Made by a program: the position numbers and the translations under genes
The notes under the pieces: model-generated
The model's input: only the letters and a program-made list of their open reading frames with translations
Database searches by the model: none
Told to the model about the DNA's origin: nothing
NCBI RefSeq assembly: GCF_024347635.1
Contig: NZ_AP025513.1
Span: 1-64,000 of the forward strand
Origin: Vibrio tasmaniensis
Lineage (GTDB): Bacteria > Pseudomonadota > Gammaproteobacteria > Enterobacterales > Vibrionaceae
Direction of reading: 5' to 3'
Length of the DNA stretch: 64,000 nt
Part shown: piece after piece, positions 7,316 to 18,000 of the stretch
Position numbering within the stretch: position 1 is the stretch's first letter
How the letters are laid out: each line of letters begins with the position of its first letter

Positions 7316-8140
7316 ATGAGGCTAAAAGGAAAGATTGCTTTGATCACCGGCGCTGCCAGAGGGTTGGGTCGCGCCTGCGCCCTTGAATTCGCGAAGCAGG
7401 GCGCGGATCTGATACTGCTAGATATCGGAAAAAATATTACTACTGTCCCTTATCCCCTCGGCTCGGAAAGCCAGCTGCAATACACCGCTCAATTGTGTGA
7501 AGAGCAAGGGGCGGTGGTAATGACTGGTCTAGCAGATGTCACGAACCAAACCGAGATTAATGCCGTTATTGCCAAAGGATTGGACCGCTTTGGACGCATC
7601 GATGTGCTGTTGAATAACGCAGGTATCGCAGCCCCATCCGGAAAAATCGCTCACGATATCAGCGAAGAAGAGTGGACTACCATGATTGATGTCGATCTGT
7701 CCGGCGCTTGGCGAATGATTCGTGCCGTTGGCGCCACCATGACTGAACAGCGTTCTGGAAGCATCATAAATATCGCTTCCACGGCAGGGATCGTTGGTTA
7801 TCGCCACTTCTCTGGTTACGTAGCGGCGAAACATGGCGTGATTGGTTTGAGCAAAGCTGTCGCTCTAGACTATGCGCCCCTTAAAGTCCGGGTCAATGCG
7901 CTGTGTCCAGGCTCCGTTCGTGATGCTTCCCATGTCGAAGGTCGCATGTTGTCAGAAATCGCGCGTTCCTTACATGTTCCTGTCGCTGAGCATGAGGACA
8001 CATTTGTTCAGGCGCAGCCTATGAATGCGCTTATCGAACCTGAGGATATCGCCCATAGCGCTGTATGGTTGGCTTCTGACGAATCCCGGCAAGTCACCGG
8101 AAGCGTGATTACCGTTGATGGCGGCTTCTCCGCACGTTAG
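7316..8140 (+). CDS. SDR oxidoreductase with mycofactocin-family-like insertion
   Basis: The 274-residue short-chain dehydrogenase has the Gly-rich nucleotide site TGAARGLG (residues 12-19), NNAG, the catalytic Ser in NIASTAG, and Tyr168 and Lys172 in SGYVAAKHG. After strand beta-2 it has an insertion around residues 43-56 (TVPYPLGSESQLQY) closely resembling that of carveol-dehydrogenase-like, mycofactocin-associated SDRs, which hold NAD non-exchangeably. No mycofactocin genes are visible here. The start has an AAGGAGAT site. In the operon it could oxidise or reduce a beta-hydroxyl or carbonyl of a carrier-bound residue, for example on Thr or Ser; this is inference. Confidence 0.85.
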   Translation: MRLKGKIALITGAARGLGRACALEFAKQGADLILLDIGKNITTVPYPLGSESQLQYTAQLCEEQGAVVMTGLADVTNQTEINAVIAKGLDRFGRIDVLLNNAGIAAPSGKIAHDISEEEWTTMIDVDLSGAWRMIRAVGATMTEQRSGSIINIASTAGIVGYRHFSGYVAAKHGVIGLSKAVALDYAPLKVRVNALCPGSVRDASHVEGRMLSEIARSLHVPVAEHEDTFVQAQPMNALIEPEDIAHSAVWLASDESRQVTGSVITVDGGFSAR

Positions 8141-8208
8141 GCGGTAATTTAGATAGAGGTCTTCGCCAAGGACTGTCTAGATCTTTTCATTCGACATAAG
8201 GCACTTCC

Positions 8209-11196
8209 ATGAAAAGCACTTTTTTTAAAGACCCGAAAATGACCGGGAATTTGAACTCTTACTTGAGTGATGGTGAAGTAACACCCCGCTCATTGCACGC
8301 TGCCAGATACCGATTAACGCAATCTGTTAAGACAGAGGCGGTAGGTAAATGGCTAAAACTCAACCTTGCAACCTTGCCGATGATGCAAAAATCCGTTGAG
8401 AGTCGCGATTACGTTTGGTTTGAGACGCTTCGTTGTCGATCTGACAGCCAGCAGGCGTCAGAGCGAGTCAGTAAGGAAATGAAAAGGCCCTTAGCTGAGG
8501 CGTTTCCCTATATTCGTATAGTGTTATTAACCTACACAGACCGTGTTGTTGACTTAGTGATTGTCGCAAACCGTGCGGTTTTTGATAAATCCGCTTTGGA
8601 CGCTCTTGTTTGTGCCGCCACTTCCGAACAATACACTGACTACCAACCGCCGGCGTATTCTTCTGCCGCCGAGTCTGAGTTGACCTCTTTGCTGTCCGCC
8701 GACTTCTCACCACTTCCAGACTGGCGGGGCAAAGGAGATAAAGACGAGCTCAGGTTTCACCTAGGCGAGTTTAGCGACAATGAAGGTCATCAATTGGTCT
8801 CCGGCTGGATCAGTGCATTAACGGCTATCTGGGCTCGCTATTCAGCAACAAAGGTACCTGTTGTTGCTGTTAATGACAGCCGTGCCGAATCAGTAAGCGG
8901 TTGGTCGCTAGTCGCTACGTCCATTCAAGAAGACACCACCGCTAAACTTCTAAAAGCGAACATTGAGCAGTCGTTAGTGCAATCTGTTTGGCACTCGCAG
9001 GAGCTGGCACAGCGTCTGCAAGACTGTGAAAACGGCGGTGAGGTGTCACTAGCTGCGCTTATATATGACACCTCCACAATACCACACACCAGTGTGGAAA
9101 CATGCGACTATGCGCCATCTTTAGGAGCACCTTACCCGCTCACGCTTCTGATTGAGAGTCGAGGGCAGGATCGATATGGCGTCAGCGGGCTGGCTGATAG
9201 CACTTTGTTTGCAAGCGACAGGGTCGAACAATTCTTCCTGTGCGTACGCCGAGCTTATGAGACGCTACGCGAAGAGTGCGAATTGAATCTGAGCAGCTTC
9301 CCGCTGCTGGATGAAAAGGCACAGCAGGAAGTCGTCGCATTAGGCCAAGAACGCCAGCTTAATGATATTCCAGATACACGTCTGGAGGCATTATTTGCCC
9401 AACAAGTCGCTCTAACTCCAGACGCCATCGCACTCTCCTACGAAAACGAACAAATGACTTACGCAGAGTTAGAGCGCAAAGCGCATCTCATGGCGTTGAA
9501 TCTGGTCGCGTTAAACGTCAAACCCTCTGATCGTGTTGGTATCTGTCTGGAGCGATCATTTGATTTGATCGCTTCAATGTTAGCAATTCTTAAAGCAGGT
9601 GCAATTTATATCCCCATGGATCCGGCATACCCGGAAGAGCGTCTTTCATATACCTGTGAGAATGCCGATATCCGTCTGGTGATTACCGACGCAAACGCAT
9701 TCCCTGTGACTGATGCGCGGCGGCTGATAGCACCATCAGATCTGTATCGCAATGCTAACAATGACCAGGTCACGCTACCCTCGGCAGAGCAGATCTGCGC
9801 AGATGACGCAGCATATGTGATTTACACCTCAGGTTCGACAGGGAAGCCTAAAGGCGTGGCCGTTCCTCACAAGAATGTAGTCAGCTTGATAGTGGCGACG
9901 CGAGAGGATTTTAACCTTAATGTTAAGGATGTCTGGACGTTTTTCCACTCCGCGGCATTTGACTTTTCAGTGTGGGAAATTTGGGGAAGCCTGCTGACGG
10001 GTGCTCACCTAGTGATCGTGCCCTATTGGGTCTCAAGAGCTCCAGATGAGTTTCTGGAACTGGTCAGAGAGAAGCGGGTTTCAGTCCTCAACCAGACCCC
10101 TTCCGCTTTCTACCAGTTTATGGAAATGGAGCGAAACGGCGATCCGCTGGAACATTTGCGGCTGGTTATTTTCGGAGGCGAACCCCTAGACGCGAAGACG
10201 CTGATAAAGTGGTTCGATCGGTACCCTGAACCCCGTTGTCGTTTGGTGAACATGTTCGGCATCACCGAGACCACAGTGCATGTCACCGCCCAAACTATCA
10301 CACGCGCAGAAGCGATGGTTGGTTCGCGTTCCGTCGGTCCGGCGATTCCAGGCTGGCACTTATATGTATTGGACGATGCTCGCAATATTATGCCAATAGG
10401 AGTAGCCGGTGAAATTTACGTCTCAGGAGCAGGCGTTGCTTCACAATATCTGAACCAACCAAAATTGACGGAAGAACGCTTTATGCCCGATCCCTTCAGC
10501 GGTGGTCGCATGTACCGCAGTGGCGACAAAGGGCGCTTATTACCATGCGGACGTTTGGAGCATTTAGGGCGCTTGGACAGTCAGGTGAAGCTGCGTGGTT
10601 TTCGCATTGAACTGGATGAAATCCGCAAGGTATTGCTCAGTGTCCATGGCGTAGAAGCTGCGGCTGTGGTGTTGAACCAGCCGGATAAAAACGACCCAGC
10701 CTCAGCCCGTCTGGACAGTTACCTAGTGTTGTCAGATATTGCCGTCGAAGACGTGATAGTCAAAGCAGAGAAGATACTGCCGGCTTATATGATTCCTTCT
10801 ACCTTCACCCAAGTTGATGCCATGCCGCTAACGGCCAATGGCAAGTTGGACGTCCAGAAACTGCCTCAACCCAATGTGCAGAACAAGACGGAACATAAGC
10901 CGGAAATCATGGTAAAGCACCCTTCTGAGCCGACTAATGAGCGCTTAGAAGATACTACGCCGCAGACAGAAACCGACCGCCTTGTAGTTGACATGGTCAG
11001 AGTTTGGACTGAGGTGCTAGGACGCGACGTGACAGCGGCTGACAATTTTTTCAGCCTTGGTGGCAATTCCCTTTATGCAGTCAGAATCGCCTCCGCCATG
11101 AGGACAGCGGGTCTACCTGCGCTTCCGATACGTGAATTATACGTGCGACAGACCATTGAAAAGTTGGCGCCGGTAATGGTCAACAATGGAGGTTAG
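8209..11196 (+). CDS. NRPS1: degenerate C, A (Thr), T
   Basis: The 995-residue synthetase has a condensation-like region at about 1-390, an adenylation domain at about 395-890 and a carrier domain at about 915-990. The C region has NRAVFDK (residues 121-127) in place of HHxxxDG, so both His are lost and it should not condense. The A domain has YTSGSTGKPKG near 540 and the core FDFSVWEIWG near 584. The pocket residues I read are D-F-W-N-I-G-M-V-H-K, the classical threonine code. The carrier Ser is S954 in LGGNSL. It is therefore a Thr-loading A-T protein. There are 68 bases from the SDR gene and four bases to NRPS2. Confidence 0.9.
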   Translation: MKSTFFKDPKMTGNLNSYLSDGEVTPRSLHAARYRLTQSVKTEAVGKWLKLNLATLPMMQKSVESRDYVWFETLRCRSDSQQASERVSKEMKRPLAEAFPYIRIVLLTYTDRVVDLVIVANRAVFDKSALDALVCAATSEQYTDYQPPAYSSAAESELTSLLSADFSPLPDWRGKGDKDELRFHLGEFSDNEGHQLVSGWISALTAIWARYSATKVPVVAVNDSRAESVSGWSLVATSIQEDTTAKLLKANIEQSLVQSVWHSQELAQRLQDCENGGEVSLAALIYDTSTIPHTSVETCDYAPSLGAPYPLTLLIESRGQDRYGVSGLADSTLFASDRVEQFFLCVRRAYETLREECELNLSSFPLLDEKAQQEVVALGQERQLNDIPDTRLEALFAQQVALTPDAIALSYENEQMTYAELERKAHLMALNLVALNVKPSDRVGICLERSFDLIASMLAILKAGAIYIPMDPAYPEERLSYTCENADIRLVITDANAFPVTDARRLIAPSDLYRNANNDQVTLPSAEQICADDAAYVIYTSGSTGKPKGVAVPHKNVVSLIVATREDFNLNVKDVWTFFHSAAFDFSVWEIWGSLLTGAHLVIVPYWVSRAPDEFLELVREKRVSVLNQTPSAFYQFMEMERNGDPLEHLRLVIFGGEPLDAKTLIKWFDRYPEPRCRLVNMFGITETTVHVTAQTITRAEAMVGSRSVGPAIPGWHLYVLDDARNIMPIGVAGEIYVSGAGVASQYLNQPKLTEERFMPDPFSGGRMYRSGDKGRLLPCGRLEHLGRLDSQVKLRGFRIELDEIRKVLLSVHGVEAAAVVLNQPDKNDPASARLDSYLVLSDIAVEDVIVKAEKILPAYMIPSTFTQVDAMPLTANGKLDVQKLPQPNVQNKTEHKPEIMVKHPSEPTNERLEDTTPQTETDRLVVDMVRVWTEVLGRDVTAADNFFSLGGNSLYAVRIASAMRTAGLPALPIRELYVRQTIEKLAPVMVNNGG

Positions 11197-11200
11197 AGAT

Positions 11201-14200
11201 ATGAATTTTACCGAGCTTGAAGCGACCCACACGGCAGAAAACTATTGGCGAAGATTGTTTGACGCAGAATGGTCCCCAACGGAACTAAAAGCTCCGTCCC
11301 GTACAATAGAACCTGTCGATCCACAAATCGCGAGCATCCCTGTCGATGCAAATCTACTGAGTGCCATTGAAGATGTCGCCGACAATATGGGGGCAACTTC
11401 ACAGCAAGTAGTACTGGCGGGCTGGTTGACGGTATTGATGCATTTTACTGACATGGAACGGCTGACGCTGTCGGTGCAGCTCGACGACGCCTCGATTATC
11501 CCGCTCGCGTTTCAATTGGACTCCAATGCTGAGCTAACCTCAGTGATCGATTTAGTAACGAATACGATGGCAGAGGCTTTGTCTCACCGCGCGTTTCCCT
11601 ATCTCAGGGTTGCAGTTGAAGAGTATGGCCTTTTGCCATCGGTGCAGGAATTGATGACACCTCTGCTTTTCAATCTGGGAGACAAGGAACCCCCCCGAGC
11701 TTCCATTGTCATTGGGTTGTGTGTCACGGATGAAGGTTCTAAGCTGGTGGCTCAGGGGAGTGGTGTCTTCGCTTCCTACGACTATCTGCGCCCTTTGTGT
11801 GTTGCAGTTGTGAATATTTTAGAGATGGGGTTGTCCCAGAACATACCTTTGTCTCAGTTGGAGCTTTTGCCCCCAGCGGATATAAATGAGCTGCTGCAGC
11901 AAGGAACGGCGGCAATCACTCATTTCGATGAATACGACAGAATTGAAGAAACTTTTGCAGCACGGGTGACGGAAACCCCGAACGCACTAGCCATAACCCA
12001 TGGTGAGCAATCGCTAACTTACGATGCATTGCAAAAGGTTAGTCTCCAGGTAGCTCAGGCTCTGCGTGAGCTGGGTGTACAGCCTGGACAGGTTGTCGCT
12101 ATACATACCCCGCGCGGTATTCCCATGGTAGTTTGCGCATTGGCGACGCTCAAAGCTGGAGCCATCTATATGCCTTTGGATCCTGACTATCCTGCAGAGC
12201 GCATACAGTTGCTAATCGAGGACAGTCAGGCCGTCATGTTGATTCACAGCGAAGATGTGTTGCCGACCGCCTTGGCCGATGTGACGCATTCGTCTTTAGT
12301 GTTGGACATGCCTGGCGGACGGGTGCGTGCCCTGCAAATCCAGACGCCATCGCAGTCTGCCCCAGCAGATTCTCAAGCTGCCTATCTGATGTTTACGTCC
12401 GGCACTACCGGACGTCCCAAAGGCGTGCTGAACACACATGAGGGCGTTCTGCGTTTGGTTCGGCGCACCAATTATCTCGAGCTGCCTCCCGGCGTTCGCA
12501 TCGCTCAAGCCGGCGCAACAGGATTCGATGCCAGTGTGTTTGAAATCTGGGCGGCATTGCTCAACGGTGGGTGTCTGCAGATTGTCGATCGGGAAGTGCT
12601 ACTGGATAGCGTTGAACTGGAGCGGTTTTTTCGGGAACAGAAAACGGATGTTGCGTTAATTACGACCTCGCTGTTTTCGCAGTTGGCCAGCGACGATCCC
12701 GCATTGTTCGCCCCTTTGAGCCACTTATTGGTAGGTGGCGATGTCATTTCCTCGAAACAAGTGGCTGCGGTATACACTGCTTGTCCGAAAATTGTCATTC
12801 TGAATGCCTATGGCCCCACTGAAAACGGAGTAATATCCACCGCGAAGATTATTGACCCAACTCGACTAGATAGTGTTTCTATTGGCGTCCCTATTAGTAA
12901 CTCCATCGCGCTGGTCTTGAACCAATTTGGTCGTTTGGTACCACCATTGTTCGAAGGTGAACTTTATGTAGGTGGCGCTGGCTTGGCTATAGGGTATTTG
13001 GGGCGGGAAGAAGATACGAACAAAGCATTTATATCAAACCCTTATACGTCTGGAAGCACGATCTATCGTACGGGAGACAGGGCTTACTGGAACGATGAAG
13101 GAGAGCTAGATTTTCTCGGGCGTCGGGATTTTCAGATTAAAGTCCGCGGTTTTCGTGTCGAGCTGGGTGAAATCGAAAAGGCGGCGTTGTCGTATCCCAA
13201 GGTCAATGAGGCGTTAGTGCTTGCCATCAAACCTCATGGTCTAGAAGAATACCGTTTGCATTGCTATTTAGGAGTTAGCGATGAATTTGACCTAGATGAC
13301 TGGCATCAACAGCTCGTCAACCAAATTCCAACCCATATGATACCTACATCGGTCTGGACCATGCCTGAATTACCGCTGACGGTAAATGGTAAAGTGGATC
13401 GGCGAATGCTAGCTGAGATGAAGCAGGAAGAATCTGGCGGCGTCGAAGCGGCGGATGATATTGAACGAGGCTTGTTGGAAATCTGTCGTTCGCTCTTAAA
13501 CCTAAACTGTCTATCTATAGATCACGAATTAGTTAGGCTAGGCGCGAGCTCCTTAACAGCCGCAATAATCGCTTCACGGACACGTCGTGATCTAGGGGCA
13601 AAAATCTCCGTCGCTGATGTCTTATGCAGCAAAACAGTATCTGAGTTAGCGGAATTAGTTAGAACGCAGCAGGCGCAAAGTGCCGTGTGTTCTGGCGTTG
13701 AGGCTACACCGATACAAGCTTGTTGCGATGCGACACCACAACAGGTTAGATTGTTCATAGAACAATCTAAGCAAGCGGACGCCTGCCACTACAACCTACC
13801 GATTTGGGTAGAGTTACCGACGGATGTAAATCCAGTGCTCCTGCAGAATACTTTGCAGCAGTTAGTTGATCGGCACGAAATTCTTCGCACATCGTTTGAA
13901 CGTGAAGGGGAGCTCACTCTTCAACGGATTCACACAAAACAGGCGGTGTCTATTGCAGAGGCTCCGCCAGCTTCCGACATACTTAATGCACTGACCCAAT
14001 TCATCCAACCCTTCGATTTACAGCAAGCTCCCCTGTGGCGGGCTGCGCTGTATCGCGATACTGAGAAAAGCTATCTGCTCTTCGATATTCACCATATTTT
14101 AACTGACGGCTATTCATTGCTTCGTCTATTTACCGAGTGGGAGGAGCTTTATTACGGAAATTATCTACCCAAGGAAACTCTTCAATATCGTGACTATGCC

Positions 14201-15031
14201 CTCTGGCTAGCCAGCGATCGTGGACAAGATTACCTAATAGAACAAGAGGCGTATTGGCTGAAATTGTATGCGGATAAGCCTGCACTACCAAATTTGCCCA
14301 CAGACTTTCCAAGAGACGAGATACGAAGTCTCAACGGAGAATTTCTTGAATTTGATTTAGGAAAAGAGAGGACTACGAATATCAATCGCTTGTCTGAGAG
14401 TCTTCAGATCAGCACCTATCAATTTCTACTGTCCTGTTATGGCGTCTTCCTCGCCCAAGTCACCGGCGATGACGACATCACCATAGGAACTCCTGTCGCT
14501 GGTCGCTTGGCCCCTGGCGTCGACGACATTCAGGGGATGTTCGTGAACACGCTCTGTTTGAGGTTGCGGCCAGCACTGACCGCTCGTTTTGTAGACTATT
14601 TGCAGGAAGTGGCCAATATGACGCTAAACGCCTTTGACAACCAAGACTACCCTTTTGACCGTCTGGTAGCGCAGGTTGCCGAGGACCGCTCTTATGGTCG
14701 TACTCCCCTGTTTGATGCCATGTTTGCACTGCAGAACACAGGGTTGAGTAGACAAACTTTTTTGGGCGGTTCGATAGCCTGGGCTCCGGCTGCGACTGGT
14801 GCAGCCATCTATGACCTCAACCTGCAGATTGAGGAGGGAGAAACTAGCCTGAAAGCAAATTGGCATTTCAATCGAGAGCTCTTCACCAGTAAGACAATGG
14901 ATTCTTTTCGTGATCGGCTAATGGAGATCATTGATAAAGCACTGAAAGATGTAAATAGCCAGATTCGAACGCTGAATCAGGATAAAGAAAGTGGTTCGGT
15001 TGTGTTACCGGAAATCGAGTTTGAATTTTAA
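11201..15031 (+). CDS. NRPS2: half-C, A (aliphatic?), T, C
   Basis: The start at 11201 is preceded by GGAGG at 11188-11192, which is better than an upstream in-frame ATG at 11186. Of 1276 residues, about 1-235 resemble only the C-lobe of a condensation domain, with no HHxxxDG. The A domain (about 250-750) has FTSGTTGRPKG near 400 and FDASVFEIWA near 443. Pocket residues read D-A-F-L-L-G-A-V-I-K, which suggests a hydrophobic, possibly branched-chain substrate with low certainty. The carrier motif is LGASSL with S784. The C-terminal C domain (about 850-1260) has an intact HHILTDG (from H964). The acidic tail (PEIEFEF) may dock with NRPS3, which starts 19 bases after the stop. Confidence 0.88.
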   Translation: MNFTELEATHTAENYWRRLFDAEWSPTELKAPSRTIEPVDPQIASIPVDANLLSAIEDVADNMGATSQQVVLAGWLTVLMHFTDMERLTLSVQLDDASIIPLAFQLDSNAELTSVIDLVTNTMAEALSHRAFPYLRVAVEEYGLLPSVQELMTPLLFNLGDKEPPRASIVIGLCVTDEGSKLVAQGSGVFASYDYLRPLCVAVVNILEMGLSQNIPLSQLELLPPADINELLQQGTAAITHFDEYDRIEETFAARVTETPNALAITHGEQSLTYDALQKVSLQVAQALRELGVQPGQVVAIHTPRGIPMVVCALATLKAGAIYMPLDPDYPAERIQLLIEDSQAVMLIHSEDVLPTALADVTHSSLVLDMPGGRVRALQIQTPSQSAPADSQAAYLMFTSGTTGRPKGVLNTHEGVLRLVRRTNYLELPPGVRIAQAGATGFDASVFEIWAALLNGGCLQIVDREVLLDSVELERFFREQKTDVALITTSLFSQLASDDPALFAPLSHLLVGGDVISSKQVAAVYTACPKIVILNAYGPTENGVISTAKIIDPTRLDSVSIGVPISNSIALVLNQFGRLVPPLFEGELYVGGAGLAIGYLGREEDTNKAFISNPYTSGSTIYRTGDRAYWNDEGELDFLGRRDFQIKVRGFRVELGEIEKAALSYPKVNEALVLAIKPHGLEEYRLHCYLGVSDEFDLDDWHQQLVNQIPTHMIPTSVWTMPELPLTVNGKVDRRMLAEMKQEESGGVEAADDIERGLLEICRSLLNLNCLSIDHELVRLGASSLTAAIIASRTRRDLGAKISVADVLCSKTVSELAELVRTQQAQSAVCSGVEATPIQACCDATPQQVRLFIEQSKQADACHYNLPIWVELPTDVNPVLLQNTLQQLVDRHEILRTSFEREGELTLQRIHTKQAVSIAEAPPASDILNALTQFIQPFDLQQAPLWRAALYRDTEKSYLLFDIHHILTDGYSLLRLFTEWEELYYGNYLPKETLQYRDYALWLASDRGQDYLIEQEAYWLKLYADKPALPNLPTDFPRDEIRSLNGEFLEFDLGKERTTNINRLSESLQISTYQFLLSCYGVFLAQVTGDDDITIGTPVAGRLAPGVDDIQGMFVNTLCLRLRPALTARFVDYLQEVANMTLNAFDNQDYPFDRLVAQVAEDRSYGRTPLFDAMFALQNTGLSRQTFLGGSIAWAPAATGAAIYDLNLQIEEGETSLKANWHFNRELFTSKTMDSFRDRLMEIIDKALKDVNSQIRTLNQDKESGSVVLPEIEFEF

Positions 15032-15050
15032 AATTTAGAGGCACTAAGAC

Positions 15051-18000
15051 ATGCAGTCTATTGAAACCAAAGGACAATTAAAGGTTGCGGCCGCACAACG
15101 GCCAGAGCACGGGAAATACTGGCGCAGCCTATTGGCGGAACCAGTGGAGAAAAACCTGTTTCACCCAGATAGAGTGAAACCTTCGGGGGGGCTAAATCAG
15201 CGCTATGTACATACACTAGGCACAAAGGTAAGTCAGCGCCTACATAAGTTAAGCGGGGGAAAAACTGCGACACGTCAAGTAGTCATGCTAGCGGCTTTAG
15301 CGGAATTGTTACGTCGCTACACTGGGTGCAAAACGGCCTGTATTGGCCAGCCCCTGCAAGCGGAGCAGACTAGTCTGTCCGACTATTTGGCGATGCGCAT
15401 CCATGCCCCATTGGACGCAAGTTTTAAGCAGCTACTGGGAGCAGCACGAGACGCCATGCTCGCGGGACTTGAATTCTGCGACTATCCATTGGCGGTGTTG
15501 GCTGATGAGTTTGGTCTGGAAGCAGAAAAGGGCGGCAATCCCTTTTTCGATGTAGCCTTGGAAGCGCTAGAGACGGCTAACGATTCAGTATCCAGTCAAT
15601 TACAGTGTCCTGTGCTTATTAGCCATTTCGTTGCAGCCGAGCAAGGAAAATTTACGATTTCCTATGACGACGGCCTGTTTGATGCAGACAGTATTCAACG
15701 TATTGCTGAACACTTTGAAAAGTTATTGCTAGAGCTGTCAAGCGCGCCTGACGAAGAAGTCGCGGCAGCCTCTATCATCACGCAAGCAGACGACGCGTTG
15801 CTGCAGAAGGTCAATGCGACCGATCGGGAATATCGCCAAGACGTCAGAATCGAAACAGTATTTGCTGAACAAGTCACACAGACGCCAGATACAATGGCAG
15901 TGGTCTGCGCCCAAGATGAGCTTACCTATGCGCAGTTAAATGATGCGGTGAACTCCCTAGCGGCAAAACTGACAGCAGTTGGCGTAGAGGAGGACCAATT
16001 GGTGGCGGTGGCAGCCGAGCGCTCGACGCAGATGATCGTGGCGATCCTAGCAATTTTAAGAGCTGGGGGCGCATATTTGCCGATAGACCCAGGTTATCCG
16101 GCAAATCGAATACAATATGTTCTGGAAAACAGTGGAGCCAACGTCATTCTGACTCATCGTAATCTGCTGCAGTTGGAAACATCAGACTATACTGTCATCG
16201 ATATTGACGCGAAAGCGCTGAAGACAGAGCAAACTGCATCACTGGCACCCGTCGGCAGCGCGGAAAACCTTGCCTACGCCATTTACACCTCAGGCTCTAC
16301 TGGTAAACCCAAAGGCGTTTTGATCGAACATCACTCCGTCATCAACCGGATCGCATGGATGCAGAACGCCTACCCATTAACATCAGAGGACGTCATTCTG
16401 CAGAAAACACCGATTTCATTCGATGTATCCGTGTGGGAGTTGTTCTGGTGGTTCTTTACTGGCTCTCGCGTCTGCATGCTAGAGCCAGGTGGTGAACGCG
16501 AACCAGAAAAAATCGTGGCGGCGATAGAAAAGCACAAGGTCACGACAATGCACTTTGTACCTTCCATGCTGAACGCCTTCCTGGATTATGTGGAATCCAC
16601 CCAGGCAGTCCACCGCTTAAGGTCTCTGTGCAAAGTATTTACCTCTGGCGAAGCGTTGACTCTGCATCAGGCGGAGCGTTTCAAGAAGCTGCTGCATGAA
16701 GCTAATGGGACACGCCTCATCAACTTGTATGGGCCGACTGAAGCTACGGTGGACGTTACTCATTTTGACTGCACGGCCAAAGCCACACTTGACAAGGTCA
16801 CTATCGGAAGCCCCATTGATAACACTCAGATTCATATAGTAGATAAACAATTTCGACGTCTGCCTATTGGTGTTCCCGGTGAACTTTGCATTGCTGGTGT
16901 TGGATTGGCGAGGGGCTATCATAAACTATCAGAAATGACGGCAGATCGCTTTGTCACAAATCCTGAAAACGCATCTGAACGCTGGTACAGGACAGGCGAT
17001 TTGGCGCGCTGGCTTGCCAACGGAGAAATCGAATATCTGGGACGTTTAGATCACCAAGTCAAAGTACGTGGTTTTAGGATTGAGCTGCAAGAGATCGATA
17101 CGGTCCTACGCTCCCATCCCGCAGTGCGAGACTCCGTCACTCTGGTTCATCAAGCTGCTGGGCTGGACAAGCTGATCACCTACGTCACGGTTAGCAGCGA
17201 TTCAGATCAAGAGGTCCTGCGTCAACATGTAGCCCAGCAGGTTCCGGCTTACATGGTTCCAGATATGGTTATAGTACTGGAACAAATGCCCCTATCACCT
17301 AACGGGAAGTTGGATCGTAAAGCGCTACCCTCGCCGGACAGCTATTTACAGACCGCGGATTTTATCGCACCCCGTAACCGTACCGAGGAAATCTTGGCAG
17401 GCATTTGGTGCGAAGTTCTTCAGTTGCCTCGCGTTGGCGTATACGATAACTTTTTTGCTATTGGTGGAAACTCGATTCATTTCGTAACCGTTCTCGCCAA
17501 GGCCAGAACATTCGATCTGGAATTCACCTTCCAGCAGTTGTTCGCCAACCCTACAATAGCGACATTGGCGCAGGTGATGGAAGACGAGAAAGGTGAGCTT
17601 CAGCAGCACCGCTTTGAAACATTTGAGCTGCTCAGCGAGCGAGACCGCCAGCGTCTACCGAAAGGTATTGAAGATGCTTATCCGTTGTCCATGTTGCAGG
17701 CGGGGTTGATATTCCAAAACGAACTCACTTTCGGCACGGCCCAATATCACGACATTATAAGCTACATCATCGAAAGCCCGATCAATCTGGAGGTGTTCAA
17801 GCGCGCGGCTGACATACTGGTCAATCGTAATCCTATCTTCCGAACCAGTTACCACCTAAATGGGTTCGACGAGTACATTCAAATGGTGAATATTGGCGTG
17901 AAAGCGCCGCTTTACTGTCACGACTTGCGGGAAATGAGCGACGAAGAGCAGGAAAAATGGCATCACAACTGGCTGGCGGAAGAAAAAGCTTATCGATTTG

